This document shows positions 1 through 9,477 of a DNA stretch of 64,000 nucleotides, one piece after another. Origin of the DNA: Paracoccus kondratievae (GTDB taxonomy: Bacteria; Pseudomonadota; Alphaproteobacteria; Rhodobacterales; Rhodobacteraceae); NCBI RefSeq assembly GCF_009301415.1, contig NZ_CP045072.1:859001-923000 (forward strand). The letters run 5' to 3'. The notes beneath the pieces are model-generated. The model saw only the letters and a list, made by a program, of their open reading frames with translations. It ran no database searches and had not been told where the DNA came from. Within the stretch, counting starts at the first letter, position 1, and each line of letters opens with the position of its first letter. A program made the translations under genes and the position numbers.

Positions 1-1
1 G

Positions 2-862
2 GTGGCTGCAACCGATGGCGTTGGAACCAAGCTGCGCATCGGTATCGACACCGGCGAGCTGGACGGGTTGGGGATCGACCTTGTCGCCATGTGCGTGAAC
101 GATCTGGTGTGTCAGGGTGCCGAGCCGCTGTTCTTTCTGGACTACTTTGCGACCGGGAAACTGTCGGTTGCTGAGGCCGCCCGCGTCATCAACGGCATTG
201 CCGAGGGTTGCCGCCTGTCGGGCACTGCGCTGATCGGTGGCGAGACGGCCGAGATGCCGGGCATGTATGCGCGCGGCGATTTCGACCTTGCCGGCTTTGC
301 CGTCGGCGCAATGGAGCGCGGGACCGCGCTGCCTTCGGGCGTTGCCGATGGTGATGTGCTGTTGGGTCTTGCCTCGGACGGAGTGCACTCGAACGGCTTT
401 TCGCTGGTGCGCAAGGTGGCCGAACATGCCGGGCTTGACTGGAATTCGGCCTCGCCCTTTGGCGGCGGGACGCTGGGTCAGGCGCTTTTGGTGCCGACGC
501 GGCTTTATGTCCGCCCGGTGCTGGCCGCGATCCGTGCCGGCGGTGTTCATGCCGCAGCCCATATCACCGGTGGCGGCATCACCGAGAACCTGCCGCGCGT
601 TCTGCCCGAAGGGCTGGGCGCCGAGATCGACCTTGACAGCTTCAGCCTGCCGCCGGTCTTTGACTGGCTGGCCGAGGCTGGCTCGATTGCCGAGCCCGAG
701 ATGCTCAAGACTTTCAACTGTGGCATCGGCATGATCCTGAGCGTGGCCGCCGACCGTGCAGCCGAGCTTGAGGCGCTGTTGCAGGCCGAGGGTGAGACTG
801 TCCTCCGCCTTGGCCACGTTCGCCCCGGCGCAGGGGTGCGCTATAGCGGCCGCCTGCGGTGA
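2..862 (+). CDS. purM: Phosphoribosylformylglycinamidine cyclo-ligase (AIR synthetase), 5'-truncated by window edge
   Basis: This enzyme closes the imidazole ring by ATP-dependent conversion of FGAM to AIR in cytosolic purine synthesis. The visible 286 residues begin inside the conserved ATDGVGTKL segment, so I infer that roughly 60 N-terminal residues lie outside the window. GGETAEMPG near residue 80, [12 protein letters not shown] near 189 and FNCGIGM near 239 are hallmark PurM motifs. The GTG at position 2 is only the first in-frame valine, not the true start. The stop overlaps the GTG start of purN by four bases (GTGA), indicating translational coupling. The identification is secure. Confidence 0.96.
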   Translation: MAATDGVGTKLRIGIDTGELDGLGIDLVAMCVNDLVCQGAEPLFFLDYFATGKLSVAEAARVINGIAEGCRLSGTALIGGETAEMPGMYARGDFDLAGFAVGAMERGTALPSGVADGDVLLGLASDGVHSNGFSLVRKVAEHAGLDWNSASPFGGGTLGQALLVPTRLYVRPVLAAIRAGGVHAAAHITGGGITENLPRVLPEGLGAEIDLDSFSLPPVFDWLAEAGSIAEPEMLKTFNCGIGMILSVAADRAAELEALLQAEGETVLRLGHVRPGAGVRYSGRLR

Positions 863-1455
863 AACGCGTCGCGATCCTGATCTCGGGCGGGGGCTCGAAC
901 ATGGTCAAGCTGGTCGAATCGATGACCGGCGACCATCCGGCGCGTCCGGTCATCGTCGGCTCGAATGACCCGCAGGCTGCGGGGCTGGCACGTGCGAGCG
1001 CCCTTGGCGTGCCGACCTTTGCCGTGGATCACCGCGATTTCAGGGGCGATCGCGCCGCTTTTGAGGCAGGGCTGCTTGGACCCTTGCTTGCTGCCCAGCC
1101 TGACATTCTGTGCCTTGCCGGATTCATGCGTATTCTGACCTCTGAGTTCGTCCAGCAGTTTGAGGGGCGGCTGCTGAACATCCACCCTTCGCTTTTGCCG
1201 AAATATCCGGGGCTGCACACCCATCAACGCGCCATCGAGGCGGGCGATGCCGAGGCCGGTGCGACCGTTCATCTGGTGACGCCTGAACTCGATGCTGGGC
1301 CAATTCTGGGTCAGGTTCGCGTGCCGGTGTTACCCCAGGACACGGCCGAGTCTTTGGCCGCCCGGGTACTGGTGCAGGAGCACCGGCTTTATCCCAAGGT
1401 GCTGCGCCGCTTTGCGCGGGGCGAACTGTCGCCGATTACCCTGACCGCTGCCTGA
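859..1455 (+). CDS. purN: Phosphoribosylglycinamide formyltransferase
   Basis: PurN transfers a formyl group from 10-formyltetrahydrofolate to GAR, giving FGAR, in the cytosol. The 198-residue protein has normal family length. It shows ISGGGSNM at the N-terminus for phosphate binding, [12 protein letters not shown] with the catalytic Asn and His, and TPELDAGPI with the catalytic Asp. The start is a GTG overlapping the purM stop, which fits the common purM-purN pair. A GC-rich hairpin follows the stop before the convergent liv genes. Confidence 0.96.
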   Translation: MKRVAILISGGGSNMVKLVESMTGDHPARPVIVGSNDPQAAGLARASALGVPTFAVDHRDFRGDRAAFEAGLLGPLLAAQPDILCLAGFMRILTSEFVQQFEGRLLNIHPSLLPKYPGLHTHQRAIEAGDAEAGATVHLVTPELDAGPILGQVRVPVLPQDTAESLAARVLVQEHRLYPKVLRRFARGELSPITLTAA

Positions 1456-1471
1456 GGGGTAGGGCGGTAGC

Positions 1472-1500
1472 GCCCCCGGCGCCCTGATGGGTGCGGGGGC
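1472..1500. terminator. GC-rich hairpin between convergent purN and livM
   Basis: GCCCCCG (1472-1478) pairs with CGGGGGC (1494-1500), and an inner CGCCC/GGGTG stem closes a TGAT loop. The hairpin sits in the 53-bp gap between convergent genes, so it could end transcription from either side. There is no clean T tract on either strand, so intrinsic termination is an inference. Confidence 0.5.
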
Positions 1501-1508
1501 AGCGGCCA

Positions 1509-2849
1509 TTATTTCTCGGGCACAAGCCCGCGCGGGGCAAATCGCAGCACCACCAGCAGCACCAGCCCCAGCGCGATAAAACGCATATGCGGCGCGCTGC
1601 CAAGAAGGTGATCGCGCAGCACGCCTTCGGGCATGGGCGCGGTGACCAGGCGCATGAATTCGGGACCCCAGACCTCGGCCTTGATCCACAGGAACCAGAT
1701 CAGGATAGCTCCCAGCGCCGCACCCCAGTTATTGCCCGAACCGCCGACGATTACCATCACCCAGATCAGGAAGGTATAGCGCAGCGGGTTAAAGCTGGTT
1801 GGCGACAACAGCCCGTCCAGCGTCACCATCATCGCACCTGCAAGGCCGATCACCGCGCTGCCGATGATAAAGATCTGCAGATGACGGCGGGTGACATCCT
1901 TGCCCATCGCCTCGGCTGCGGTCTCATTATCACGGATCGCGCGCATCATCCGGCCCCACGGCGATTTCAGCGCCAGTTCGGCAAGCAGGATCAGACCCAG
2001 AAGCACCAGCCCGAACAGGCCCGCATATAGCAGCTTGACCCAGATCCCCGAGGCGACTGTCGGGCTAAGCCCCCAATCGGCAGCGCGGGCAACGAAATCC
2101 GGACTGTTCTGCAAATCCAGCTCATACGGGACGGGACGCGGGATGCCCGAGACGTTCTTGACCCCGCGCGACAGCCATTCTTCGTTGCGCATTACCGCGA
2201 CGATGATTTCCCCAATCCCCAGCGTCGCGATGGCCAGATAGTCCGAGCGCAGCCCCAGCGCCACCTTGCCCACGCCCCAGGCGGCAGCGGCGGCGAAAAG
2301 TGCACCTACCGGCCAGGACAGCAGCACAGGCCAGCCCAACCCGCCGATATTGCCCGTGCGGGCCGAATCATTGGCCTCGATCGCCATGACAGCCGGATCA
2401 AAGAGCCCGCGATAGACAACAAAGCCGATGATAAGCACCGCGATCAGTGCGGGCACACGGAGGGGGCCGGAAAAACGCCTCCAGACCTGCGCGGCAAGGA
2501 CCAGCGTGCCCAGCCCGACGACCAGCGCGACAAGAACCCGCGCGCCGCCTGCCGCCCATGCGCCCTGCACCGGCTCGGTCGAGATCAGGACCGGGGCAAG
2601 GCCGCCAAGTGCCAGAAAACCGACGACGCCTGCGTTAAACAGCCCCGCATAGCCCCATTGCATATTCACACCCAGCGCCATGATGGCTGAGATCAGCCCC
2701 ATGTTCAGGATGGCCAGCGCCGTGTTCCAGCTGCCCGAAAACAGGGCGTTGCGCATGGTGCCCTCGGCCACGAACAGCGCGACAAGGATCAGAAACAGGA
2801 TCGGTGCGCGCCAGGGGCTGACCGCATCGGCTTGACGTGTATTCGACAT
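1509..2849 (-). CDS. livM: Branched-chain amino acid type ABC transporter permease LivM
   Basis: This is an integral inner-membrane permease of a LivFGHMJ-type importer. The 446-residue protein contains many hydrophobic segments, the first near residues 16-30. A cytoplasmic EAA-like loop lies around residues 303-316 (AIRDNETAAEAMG), and a GGSGNNWGA motif lies near 369. It is the last gene of a minus-strand operon with livH, livF, livG and the binding protein. The family transports leucine, isoleucine or valine, but related systems carry other amino acids, amides or urea, so the substrate is not fixed by sequence. Confidence 0.92.
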   Translation of the reverse strand: MSNTRQADAVSPWRAPILFLILVALFVAEGTMRNALFSGSWNTALAILNMGLISAIMALGVNMQWGYAGLFNAGVVGFLALGGLAPVLISTEPVQGAWAAGGARVLVALVVGLGTLVLAAQVWRRFSGPLRVPALIAVLIIGFVVYRGLFDPAVMAIEANDSARTGNIGGLGWPVLLSWPVGALFAAAAAWGVGKVALGLRSDYLAIATLGIGEIIVAVMRNEEWLSRGVKNVSGIPRPVPYELDLQNSPDFVARAADWGLSPTVASGIWVKLLYAGLFGLVLLGLILLAELALKSPWGRMMRAIRDNETAAEAMGKDVTRRHLQIFIIGSAVIGLAGAMMVTLDGLLSPTSFNPLRYTFLIWVMVIVGGSGNNWGAALGAILIWFLWIKAEVWGPEFMRLVTAPMPEGVLRDHLLGSAPHMRFIALGLVLLVVLRFAPRGLVPEK

Positions 2850-2862
2850 GGATGCCCCTCCC

Positions 2863-3864
2863 TCAGACGGATTTGCCGCGGAACAGGCCGGTTGGCCGGA
2901 ACAGCAGGACGACGATCAGGATGACAAAGCTGACCGCGAATTTGTATTCGGTGGACAGCAGTTGCAGCAGGCCGTCTGTTTCAAAGCCCAGATAGGCCGC
3001 GATCTTGCGCCAGGGATAGGTGACGGCCACCTCGGAAAAGGCGACGATAAAGCCGCCCGCCACCGCCCCCAGCGGATTGCCGAGCCCGCCGACGATAGAG
3101 GCGGCAAAGATCGGCAGCAGGATCTGGAAGTAGTTGAAGACCTTGAAGGACTTGTCGAGCCCGTACAGCGTGCCCGCCGTTACCGCCAGCGCGGCGGCGA
3201 TAAGCCAGGTCAGCCGGACCACCCGTTCGGGGTCGATGCCTGACAGCAGGGCCAGATCTTCGTTGTCGGAATAGGCGCGCATCGCCTTGCCGGCACGCGA
3301 GCGGTTCAGGAACCTGAACAGAGCCCAGCAGGCCAGCGCGGTGACAACCAGCGTCAACGCCTGACTCACGCGCAGGGACAGCCCCTCTGACAGGCCCGTC
3401 CAGGCGCGGAACTGCTGCACGCTGATCAGAAAGCGCGCGCCGTCATCAAAGCGGATCTCGTCCACGCCGATAACCAGCCTGGTCAGCCCGTTCATGATGA
3501 ACATGACCCCGACCGAGGCCATGACCAGAATGATCGGCGCCGAGCGTTTGCGGCGATAAAAGCGATAGACTGCGCGATCAACCCCAAGCACCAGCACCGA
3601 GGTCAGCGCGATGCCAATGGGCAGGGCAAGCAGGGCGGTCGGCAGTGGGCCAAGGCTGATGCCAAGCGCCTGCAGCCCCCATGTCACCAGAATGACCAGC
3701 GCCGTGCCAAAGGCCATGGTGTCGCCATGGGCGAAGTTGGAAAAGCGCAGGATGCCATAGATCAGCGTCACCCCCAGCGCGCCAAGCGCAAGCTGTGCGC
3801 CATAGGCGGCGGCGGGGATGACCACAAAATTCAGGATGGCCACCAGGGCGTTCAGAATATCCAT
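2863..3864 (-). CDS. livH: Branched-chain amino acid type ABC transporter permease LivH
   Basis: This is the second membrane subunit of the importer, 333 residues long, which is typical for LivH. Hydrophobic helices run throughout. The protein has the characteristic LRFSNFAHGD segment near residue 39, an EAA-like loop (AGKAMRAYSDNEDLALLSG) around residues 190-210, and GGLGNPLGAVAGG near residue 265. Only two bases separate it from livF upstream and 13 from livM downstream, supporting one transcript. It should pair with LivM to form the translocation pore. Confidence 0.92.
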   Translation of the reverse strand: MDILNALVAILNFVVIPAAAYGAQLALGALGVTLIYGILRFSNFAHGDTMAFGTALVILVTWGLQALGISLGPLPTALLALPIGIALTSVLVLGVDRAVYRFYRRKRSAPIILVMASVGVMFIMNGLTRLVIGVDEIRFDDGARFLISVQQFRAWTGLSEGLSLRVSQALTLVVTALACWALFRFLNRSRAGKAMRAYSDNEDLALLSGIDPERVVRLTWLIAAALAVTAGTLYGLDKSFKVFNYFQILLPIFAASIVGGLGNPLGAVAGGFIVAFSEVAVTYPWRKIAAYLGFETDGLLQLLSTEYKFAVSFVILIVVLLFRPTGLFRGKSV

Positions 3865-3866
3865 CT

Positions 3867-4580
3867 TCAGCCCCCAAGGAAGGTACGGCGGACCTCGGGA
3901 TCGGCCAGCAACGCCTGCCCGGTGTCGGTGTAGCGGTTGGCGCCTTGCACGAGGACATAGCCAATATCGGCGATTTCCAGTGCCTGACGGGCGTTCTGTT
4001 CGACCATCAGGATCGAGATGCCGGTGCGTGCGACCTCGATGATGCGGTCGAAAAGCTCATCCATGACGATGGGAGAGACGCCCGCGGTCGGTTCGTCCAG
4101 CATCAGCAGGCTGGGCCGGGTCATCAGCGCCCGGCCAACGGCGACCTGTTGGCGCTGCCCTCCGGACAGCTCACCCGCGTTCTGCTTGCGTTTTTCAGCG
4201 ACGGCGGGGAACAGGGTATAGACCTGCTCCATCGTGTCGCGAAAGTCGTCGTCGCGGATAAAGGCACCCATTTCAAGGTTTTCTTCGACCGTCATGGTCG
4301 GAAAGATGTTGTGGGTCTGGGGCACGAAACCCATGCCTTTGCGCACCCGCTCTTGCGGGGTCAGTTGGGTGATATCCTCACCCGCCAGCCGAACGCTGCC
4401 TTCGCGCAGGTTCAGCATGCCAAACACCGCCTTCATCGCGGTCGATTTACCTGCCCCGTTGGGGCCGACGATGACCGCGATCTGACCGCGCTCGACCGTC
4501 AGGGTGCAGCCGTTCAGGATATCGGCCTTGCCATAGCCGCCGCGCATGTCGGCGGCGGAAAGATAGGGCTCTGCCATCAC
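3867..4580 (-). CDS. livF: ABC transporter ATP-binding protein LivF
   Basis: This is one of two cytoplasmic ATPases of the Liv-type importer, 237 residues long. The Walker A GPNGAGKST lies near residues 39-47, the ABC signature LSGGQ at 138-142, and Walker B LLMLDEPTAG near 158, followed by the switch segment MVEQNARQA. The length and the EQNARQAL segment are typical of LivF rather than LivG. The start codon overlaps the livG stop by four bases. Confidence 0.93.
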   Translation of the reverse strand: MMAEPYLSAADMRGGYGKADILNGCTLTVERGQIAVIVGPNGAGKSTAMKAVFGMLNLREGSVRLAGEDITQLTPQERVRKGMGFVPQTHNIFPTMTVEENLEMGAFIRDDDFRDTMEQVYTLFPAVAEKRKQNAGELSGGQRQQVAVGRALMTRPSLLMLDEPTAGVSPIVMDELFDRIIEVARTGISILMVEQNARQALEIADIGYVLVQGANRYTDTGQALLADPEVRRTFLGG

Positions 4581-5455
4581 AACCCTCCTTCCGGCTTGCC
4601 GTCGCCGCCATGCCCGGCCTCAGAGCCAAGGCCGGGCTGGGCGCCGTGCGATTCCGCAAAGGCCGCCTCTTCGGCCACTTCTGCTGCGACCTTGTTTTTA
4701 AGGCCGGTGCCCAGATAGGCCTCAATCACCGCTTCATTCTTCATGATGCTGTCGGCCGAGCCTTCGGCCAGTACCTTGCCCGCCGCCATGACGATGACCG
4801 GGTCGCAAAGCCTGCCAATGAAATCCATGTCATGTTCGATTACACAGAAGGTGTAGCCGCGTTCCTTGTTCAGCCGCACGATGGCATCGCCAATGGTGCC
4901 CAAAAGCGTGCGGTTCACCCCTGCGCCGACCTCGTCCAGAAAGACGATCTTGGCATCGACCATCATGGTGCGGCCCAGCTCAAGCAGCTTTTTCTGTCCG
5001 CCCGAGAGGTTGCCCGCCTTTTCCTCGGCCAGATGGGAAATGGTCAGGAACTCAAGAACTTCGTCGGCTTTCTTGCGAAGCGCACGCTCTTCCTCGCGGA
5101 TGCGGCGACGGCGAAACCAGGTGTTGATCAGCGTCTCGCCACTCTGTCCGGCAGGCACCATCATCAGGTTTTCGCGCACGGTCATGGATGAGAACTCATG
5201 CGCCAGCTGGAATGTGCGCAGCAGCCCCTTGCGGAACAGCTCATGCGGGGGCAGGCCGGTAATATCCTCACTGGCCATCATCACCCGGCCAGAAGTTGGT
5301 TTAAAAACTCCGGCAATTACGTTGAATAATGTAGACTTTCCGGCGCCGTTCGGGCCAATCAGCCCGGTGATGGAGCCGGTCTCGATGGTTAGGCTGGCGC
5401 CATCTACGGCGCGAAAGCCCCCGAAATGCTTTTGCAGGTCGTGGACCTGGATCAT
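4577..5455 (-). CDS. livG: ABC transporter ATP-binding protein LivG
   Basis: This is the second ATPase of the importer. I place the start at the ATG giving MIQVHDLQ; a further ATG 18 bases upstream (5473) would add MKLGGL. GPNGAGKST forms the P-loop, LSGGQKKLLELGR the signature, and the Walker B strand reads KIVFLDEVGAG, with E as the catalytic base. The tail after about residue 255 is longer than usual and rich in Ala, Glu and Gly, ending HGGDGKPEGGL; its role is unknown. A strong hairpin separates it from the binding-protein gene. Confidence 0.92.
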   Translation of the reverse strand: MIQVHDLQKHFGGFRAVDGASLTIETGSITGLIGPNGAGKSTLFNVIAGVFKPTSGRVMMASEDITGLPPHELFRKGLLRTFQLAHEFSSMTVRENLMMVPAGQSGETLINTWFRRRRIREEERALRKKADEVLEFLTISHLAEEKAGNLSGGQKKLLELGRTMMVDAKIVFLDEVGAGVNRTLLGTIGDAIVRLNKERGYTFCVIEHDMDFIGRLCDPVIVMAAGKVLAEGSADSIMKNEAVIEAYLGTGLKNKVAAEVAEEAAFAESHGAQPGLGSEAGHGGDGKPEGGL

Positions 5456-5517
5456 CAGACCCCCCAGCTTCATGCGTTGGCATGAAGATCTTCCCTTATG
5501 GGATTGTTTTTAATTCA

Positions 5518-5547
5518 GAAAAGGGTCCGGTTTCTCGGACCCTTTTC
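5518..5547 (-). terminator. Strong hairpin between binding-protein gene and livG
   Basis: A perfect 12-bp stem (5518-5529 with 5536-5547) closes a 6-nt loop. On the minus strand the stem ends in a short T run (TTTTC). It lies just after the substrate-binding protein stop and before livG. This is the usual place for a 3'-stabilising or partial terminator that lets the binding protein be made in excess over the membrane complex. That role is inferred. Confidence 0.75.
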
Positions 5548-5561
5548 GCGATCTCATGATA

Positions 5562-6746
5562 TCAGCGATAGCCGACCACGTTCAGCTTGCCGCCCTTGAA
5601 ATCGACTTCGCGGTAGACACCCGCGCTTTCGCCCGGCTCGATCAGCTCGACCGAAGTCGCACCGACATAGTCGATGTCCTGACCCGCGGCCAAAAGTTCA
5701 AGCGCCTTGGCCAGTTCGCCCGGCAGGATCTTTTCACCCGGTGCGTTGGCAACTTCCATCACCTTGTCCTTATAGACCTTGGGGTCCGAGGATTTGGCGG
5801 CCTGCATGGCCAGAAGCATCAGCGCAGAGGCGTCATAGGATTCGCCGGCATAGGCCGAGGTGCCGTCGAAACCTGCTTCCTTGGCCAGAGCCTCGAACTT
5901 CTCATGCCCCTCACCTTCGGCCGAGGGGTTCTGGCCGAACGAGGTTTCAAGCTGAGTGCCGAACTTCTCGGCGAGCACATTGTTTACCATGCCGTCGGGC
6001 AGCACGAAGGTCTCAAAGGCGCCGGTGTCAAGCGAACCCTGGATCACGCCCGAGCCGCCCTGGTCGGCATAACCGGCGACGACCAGCGCATCACCGCCGG
6101 CGGCGGCAAGTGCGGCGACCTCGGCCGAATAGTCGGCTTTGCCGTCGTCATGGGCTGAAACCACGGTCACAGTGCCGCCTTTGGCCTTGTAGGCCTCGGC
6201 AAAGCTGTCGGCCAGGCCCTTGCCGTAGTCGTTGTTGGTATAGGTGACCGCGACGCTTTTGATGCCGCGCTCAAGCACGATATCGGCCATGACTTCGCCC
6301 TGACGCGCGTCCGAAGGCGAGGTGCGGAAGAAGAAGCCCTTGTCGTCGATGGTCGACAGCGCAGGCGAGGTTGCAGAGGGCGAGATCATTACCACACCGT
6401 TCGGCACGCCCACGCGTTCCAGCGAGGCGATGGTTTCACCCGAGCACATGCCGCCCATGATGCCCTTGACGCCTTCGGCAGTTACCAGCCGTTCGACAGC
6501 GGCCACCGAGGCGGCAGCATCGGCGCAGGTGTTATCGGCTACAACCGGCACGATGGTCGAGCCGTCCAGCAACTTGCCACTGTCCGAAACCTCCTTCATC
6601 GCCAGTTCCGCGCCTTTTTGCATTGCGGGCGAGATCGATTCCAGCGGCCCGGTCAGGCCCAGCGAAATGCCCATCTTGATCTCTTCGGCACCGGCAGCGC
6701 TGGCAAGCAGAGCACCGGCGGCGCTGGCCAGAAGAAGCTTTTTCAT
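5562..6746 (-). CDS. Periplasmic amino acid-binding protein of the Liv-type importer
   Basis: This is a type I periplasmic binding protein (Peripla_BP_6 / LivJ-like) of 394 residues. The ATG at 6746 is chosen because it gives a clean signal peptide (MKKLLLASAAGALLASAAGA, then EE) and has AGGGAG about 7 nt upstream. The upstream extension to 6932 has no such features. The mature protein begins IKMGISLGLTGPLES and carries the SPSATSPAL and YTNNDYGKGLA segments typical of these receptors. It should deliver substrate to LivHM; ligand identity cannot be read from sequence. Confidence 0.9.
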   Translation of the reverse strand: MKKLLLASAAGALLASAAGAEEIKMGISLGLTGPLESISPAMQKGAELAMKEVSDSGKLLDGSTIVPVVADNTCADAAASVAAVERLVTAEGVKGIMGGMCSGETIASLERVGVPNGVVMISPSATSPALSTIDDKGFFFRTSPSDARQGEVMADIVLERGIKSVAVTYTNNDYGKGLADSFAEAYKAKGGTVTVVSAHDDGKADYSAEVAALAAAGGDALVVAGYADQGGSGVIQGSLDTGAFETFVLPDGMVNNVLAEKFGTQLETSFGQNPSAEGEGHEKFEALAKEAGFDGTSAYAGESYDASALMLLAMQAAKSSDPKVYKDKVMEVANAPGEKILPGELAKALELLAAGQDIDYVGATSVELIEPGESAGVYREVDFKGGKLNVVGYR

Positions 6747-6773
6747 TCGTTGTCTCCCTGAGTGGATCGTTGT

Positions 6774-6791
6774 CCTGTCAGACAGGTTATA
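6774..6791 (-). promoter_or_regulatory. Candidate -10 element with overlapping palindromic operator upstream of the binding-protein gene
   Basis: On the minus strand a TATAAC (6791-6786) resembles a -10 box. It abuts a perfect 6-1-6 palindrome, CCTGTC-A-GACAGG (6774-6786), about 28 bases before the start codon. An operator overlapping the transcription start would suit repression or activation by a nearby regulator. The -35 region is a poor T-rich match, so the promoter call is weak, whereas the palindrome is plainly visible. Confidence 0.35.
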
Positions 6792-6868
6792 GGGGCGGCA
6801 AAAAAAAGAAAAGCATGTTGGAGGCCGGAGAATGTGGCAATTCGGCGGCTTGCCGTGGCGGAAACCGG

Positions 6869-7882
6869 CTATCTGCCAGAGGCAGCGCCGCGTTCGCGAT
6901 AGGGCGTGCAGCCGTAGGTTGCGCGGTAGCATTTCGAGAAATGCGCCGCCGAGGCAAAGCCGCAGGCCAGCGCGATTTCCATGACGCTCATTTCGGTCTG
7001 CAAAAGCAGGTTCCGGGCGCGTTCAAGCCGCAGCTCCATGTAATGGCGTTTGGGCGACCGGCCAAGGTAGCGGGCAAACAGCCGCTCAAGCTGGCGGGGG
7101 GACAGGCCCGCCTCGGTCGCCAGTCGGGCAGGGCTGATCGGGTCCTCGATATTGGCCTCCATCCGCGCGACGACCTGCGCAAGCCTTGGGTGGCGCGCGC
7201 CAAGCCGGGGCGGAATCGACAGGCGCTGCTGGTCCTCTTCCGAGCGGATGGCGGTGTGGATCATCTGATCGGCCACCCGTCCGGCCAGTTCAGGGCCGTG
7301 GTCACGGGCGATCTGGCGCAGTATCATGTCGATGGCGGCGGTGCCCCCTGCGGCGGTCAGGCGGTTGCCATCCTCGACAAAGACGGTGCGGATCAGGGTG
7401 ACATCGGGGAACTTCTCGGCAAACCCGTCCTGATTTTCCCAATGAATCGTGCAGCGGCGACCGTCGAGCAAGCCAGCCTCGGCCAGCACCCATGCGCCGG
7501 TGCACAAGGCACCGATGCGGGTGCCGCGCCTCGCCTCGCGCCGCAGCCACGCCAGTACCTGCCGGCTGGCTGCGCGCGGCACGTCCAGCCCGCCGCAGAC
7601 CAGCACCGTGTCGCCACGCGCTGTCTCGGTCAGGCCACTGTCGAGCATCAGCCGCGCACCGTTTGAGCAGGTGGCGGCCTTGCCGTCCTCTCCGATCAGG
7701 CGCCAGTCATAAAGCTCGCGCCCTGCCAGACGGTTGGCAAGGCGCAGGGGCTCGATTGCAGCGGCAAAGGAAATCATGGTGAACCGGTCCAGCAGCAGGA
7801 ACAGATAGCGCTGCGGACGCGGCTGGGAGGGGGGCGGAATCGCTGCCGGGGCAGGGGTAACAGCTGGGACGATATCTGGCAT
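6869..7882 (-). CDS. GlxA-family (DJ-1/PfpI plus AraC) transcriptional regulator
   Basis: The 337-residue protein combines an N-terminal DJ-1/PfpI-like amidase-fold domain (about residues 25-190, with the CTGAWVLAEAGLLDG nucleophile-elbow region) and a C-terminal AraC/XylS double helix-turn-helix (about 225-325, SPARLATEAGLSPRQLERLF and IALACGFASAAHFSKCYR). Relatives such as GbdR and CdhR sense choline- or carnitine-derived compounds and related nitrogenous metabolites. It lies directly upstream of the transporter operon in the same direction, so it may control it. The ligand is unknown. Confidence 0.88.
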   Translation of the reverse strand: MPDIVPAVTPAPAAIPPPSQPRPQRYLFLLLDRFTMISFAAAIEPLRLANRLAGRELYDWRLIGEDGKAATCSNGARLMLDSGLTETARGDTVLVCGGLDVPRAASRQVLAWLRREARRGTRIGALCTGAWVLAEAGLLDGRRCTIHWENQDGFAEKFPDVTLIRTVFVEDGNRLTAAGGTAAIDMILRQIARDHGPELAGRVADQMIHTAIRSEEDQQRLSIPPRLGARHPRLAQVVARMEANIEDPISPARLATEAGLSPRQLERLFARYLGRSPKRHYMELRLERARNLLLQTEMSVMEIALACGFASAAHFSKCYRATYGCTPYRERGAASGR

Positions 7883-7998
7883 GTCGGACGCGCGTAACTA
7901 ACAGATGCAGATCAGCAGGCTAACTCGATGCGTGCAAGGCTTTTCCTTTGGTCTTGCAGTCTCTATATGGCAGGCACCGCTTGCAGAAGGATAGGATC

Positions 7999-9408
7999 AT
8001 GGCTCCGACGAATTCCAGTCCCGCGACCCCGGCACCGGCATGGGACAAGCGCGGCTGGCGCGCCTATCCCCGTACTCAGATGCCCGATTACCCCGATCAG
8101 GCCGCGCTTGAGGCTGTTGAGACGCAGCTTGCCAAATACCCCCCGCTGGTTTTTGCGGGCGAGGTGCGGCGGCTGAAAGCCTCGCTCGCGCAGGTCGCGG
8201 CGGGCCGCGCCTTCCTGTTGCAGGGGGGCGATTGCGCCGAAAGCTTTGCCGAATTCTCGGCCGACAATATCCGCGACACATTCAAGGTCATGTTGCAGAT
8301 GGCTGTCGTTTTGACCTGGGGGGCGCAGCTGCCGGTGGTCAAGGTCGGCCGCATGGCAGGCCAGTTCGCCAAGCCGCGCTCGGCCGCGACTGAAAAGATC
8401 GGTGAGCAGGAACTGCCGAGCTATCGCGGCGATATCATCAACGGCTTTGAGTTCTCGGCCCAGGCCCGGGTGCCTGATCCGCAGCGTATGCTTGCGGCCT
8501 ATACGCAGGCGGCGGCGTCGCTGAACCTGCTGCGCGCCTTTTCGACCGGCGGCTATGCCGACATGCATCGCGTCCAGAGCTGGATCAGCGATTTCACCGG
8601 TGGAGAAGAGGCGGCGCGTTATCGCGACATCGCCGACCGCATCAGTGACGCCATGGCCTTTATGGCGGCGGCGGGTGTGACTTCGGAAACCGCCCATGAC
8701 TTGGGCAAGGTCGATTTCTATACCAGCCACGAAGCCCTGTTGCTGGAATACGAAGAGGCCTTGGCGCGTATTGATTCGACGACGGGCCTGCCGGTCGCGG
8801 GGTCGGGCCATATGATCTGGATTGGCGACCGCACCCGTCAGATCGACGGAGCCCATGTCGAGTTCTGCCGCGGTGTGCAGAACCCGATCGGGCTGAAATG
8901 CGGCCCCTCGATCAGCGACAGCGATCTGAAAACCCTGATCGCCAAGCTGAACCCCGAGAATGAGCCGGGCCGACTGACCCTGATCGCCCGCTTTGGGGCC
9001 GGCACTGTCGGTGACCACCTGCCGCGCCTGATCAAGGCGGTTCAGGAAGAGGGTGCGAATGTCGTCTGGTCCTGTGACCCGATGCATGGGAACACCATCA
9101 AATCTGCCTCGGGCTACAAGACCCGGCCGTTTGATTCGGTGCTGCGCGAAGTGCGCGAGTTCTTTGCCGTTCACCGCGCCGAGGGCACCATCCCCGGGGG
9201 CGTCCATTTCGAGATGACCGGCAAGGATGTGACCGAATGCACTGGCGGCGTGCGTGCCGTGACCGACGAGGATCTGTCGGATCGCTATCACACCGCCTGC
9301 GACCCGCGCCTGAACGCCAGTCAGTCGCTTGAGCTGGCATTTCTGGTTGCCGAAGAGCTGCGCAACCGCCGCGTCAGCGGCGCAGGCCGTGCCCGCGCGG
9401 CGGGCTGA
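7999..9408 (+). CDS. Class II 3-deoxy-7-phosphoheptulonate synthase
   Basis: DAHP synthase condenses phosphoenolpyruvate with erythrose 4-phosphate, the first step of the shikimate pathway. The 469-residue length and the segments [36 protein letters not shown] and [15 protein letters not shown] are those of the class II (plant-like) family. I chose the ATG at 7999 because AGAAGGATAGG precedes it and the upstream extension to 7948 is not conserved in character. It is divergent from the GlxA-type regulator. A terminator hairpin follows. Confidence 0.95.
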   Translation: MAPTNSSPATPAPAWDKRGWRAYPRTQMPDYPDQAALEAVETQLAKYPPLVFAGEVRRLKASLAQVAAGRAFLLQGGDCAESFAEFSADNIRDTFKVMLQMAVVLTWGAQLPVVKVGRMAGQFAKPRSAATEKIGEQELPSYRGDIINGFEFSAQARVPDPQRMLAAYTQAAASLNLLRAFSTGGYADMHRVQSWISDFTGGEEAARYRDIADRISDAMAFMAAAGVTSETAHDLGKVDFYTSHEALLLEYEEALARIDSTTGLPVAGSGHMIWIGDRTRQIDGAHVEFCRGVQNPIGLKCGPSISDSDLKTLIAKLNPENEPGRLTLIARFGAGTVGDHLPRLIKAVQEEGANVVWSCDPMHGNTIKSASGYKTRPFDSVLREVREFFAVHRAEGTIPGGVHFEMTGKDVTECTGGVRAVTDEDLSDRYHTACDPRLNASQSLELAFLVAEELRNRRVSGAGRARAAG

Positions 9409-9433
9409 TCTGCAAAGATTTCCCTCTGAACGG

Positions 9434-9470
9434 GGGCGGCGGGGCTTTGGCCTTGCCGCCCTTTTCATTT
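9434..9470 (+). terminator. Rho-independent terminator after DAHP synthase
   Basis: GGGCGGC (9434-9440) pairs with GCCGCCC (9455-9461), and the run CTTTTCATTT follows immediately. The position, 26 bases after the stop and before the convergent PAS_5 gene, fits termination of the DAHP synthase transcript. Confidence 0.7.
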
Positions 9471-9477
9471 GGGCGGG

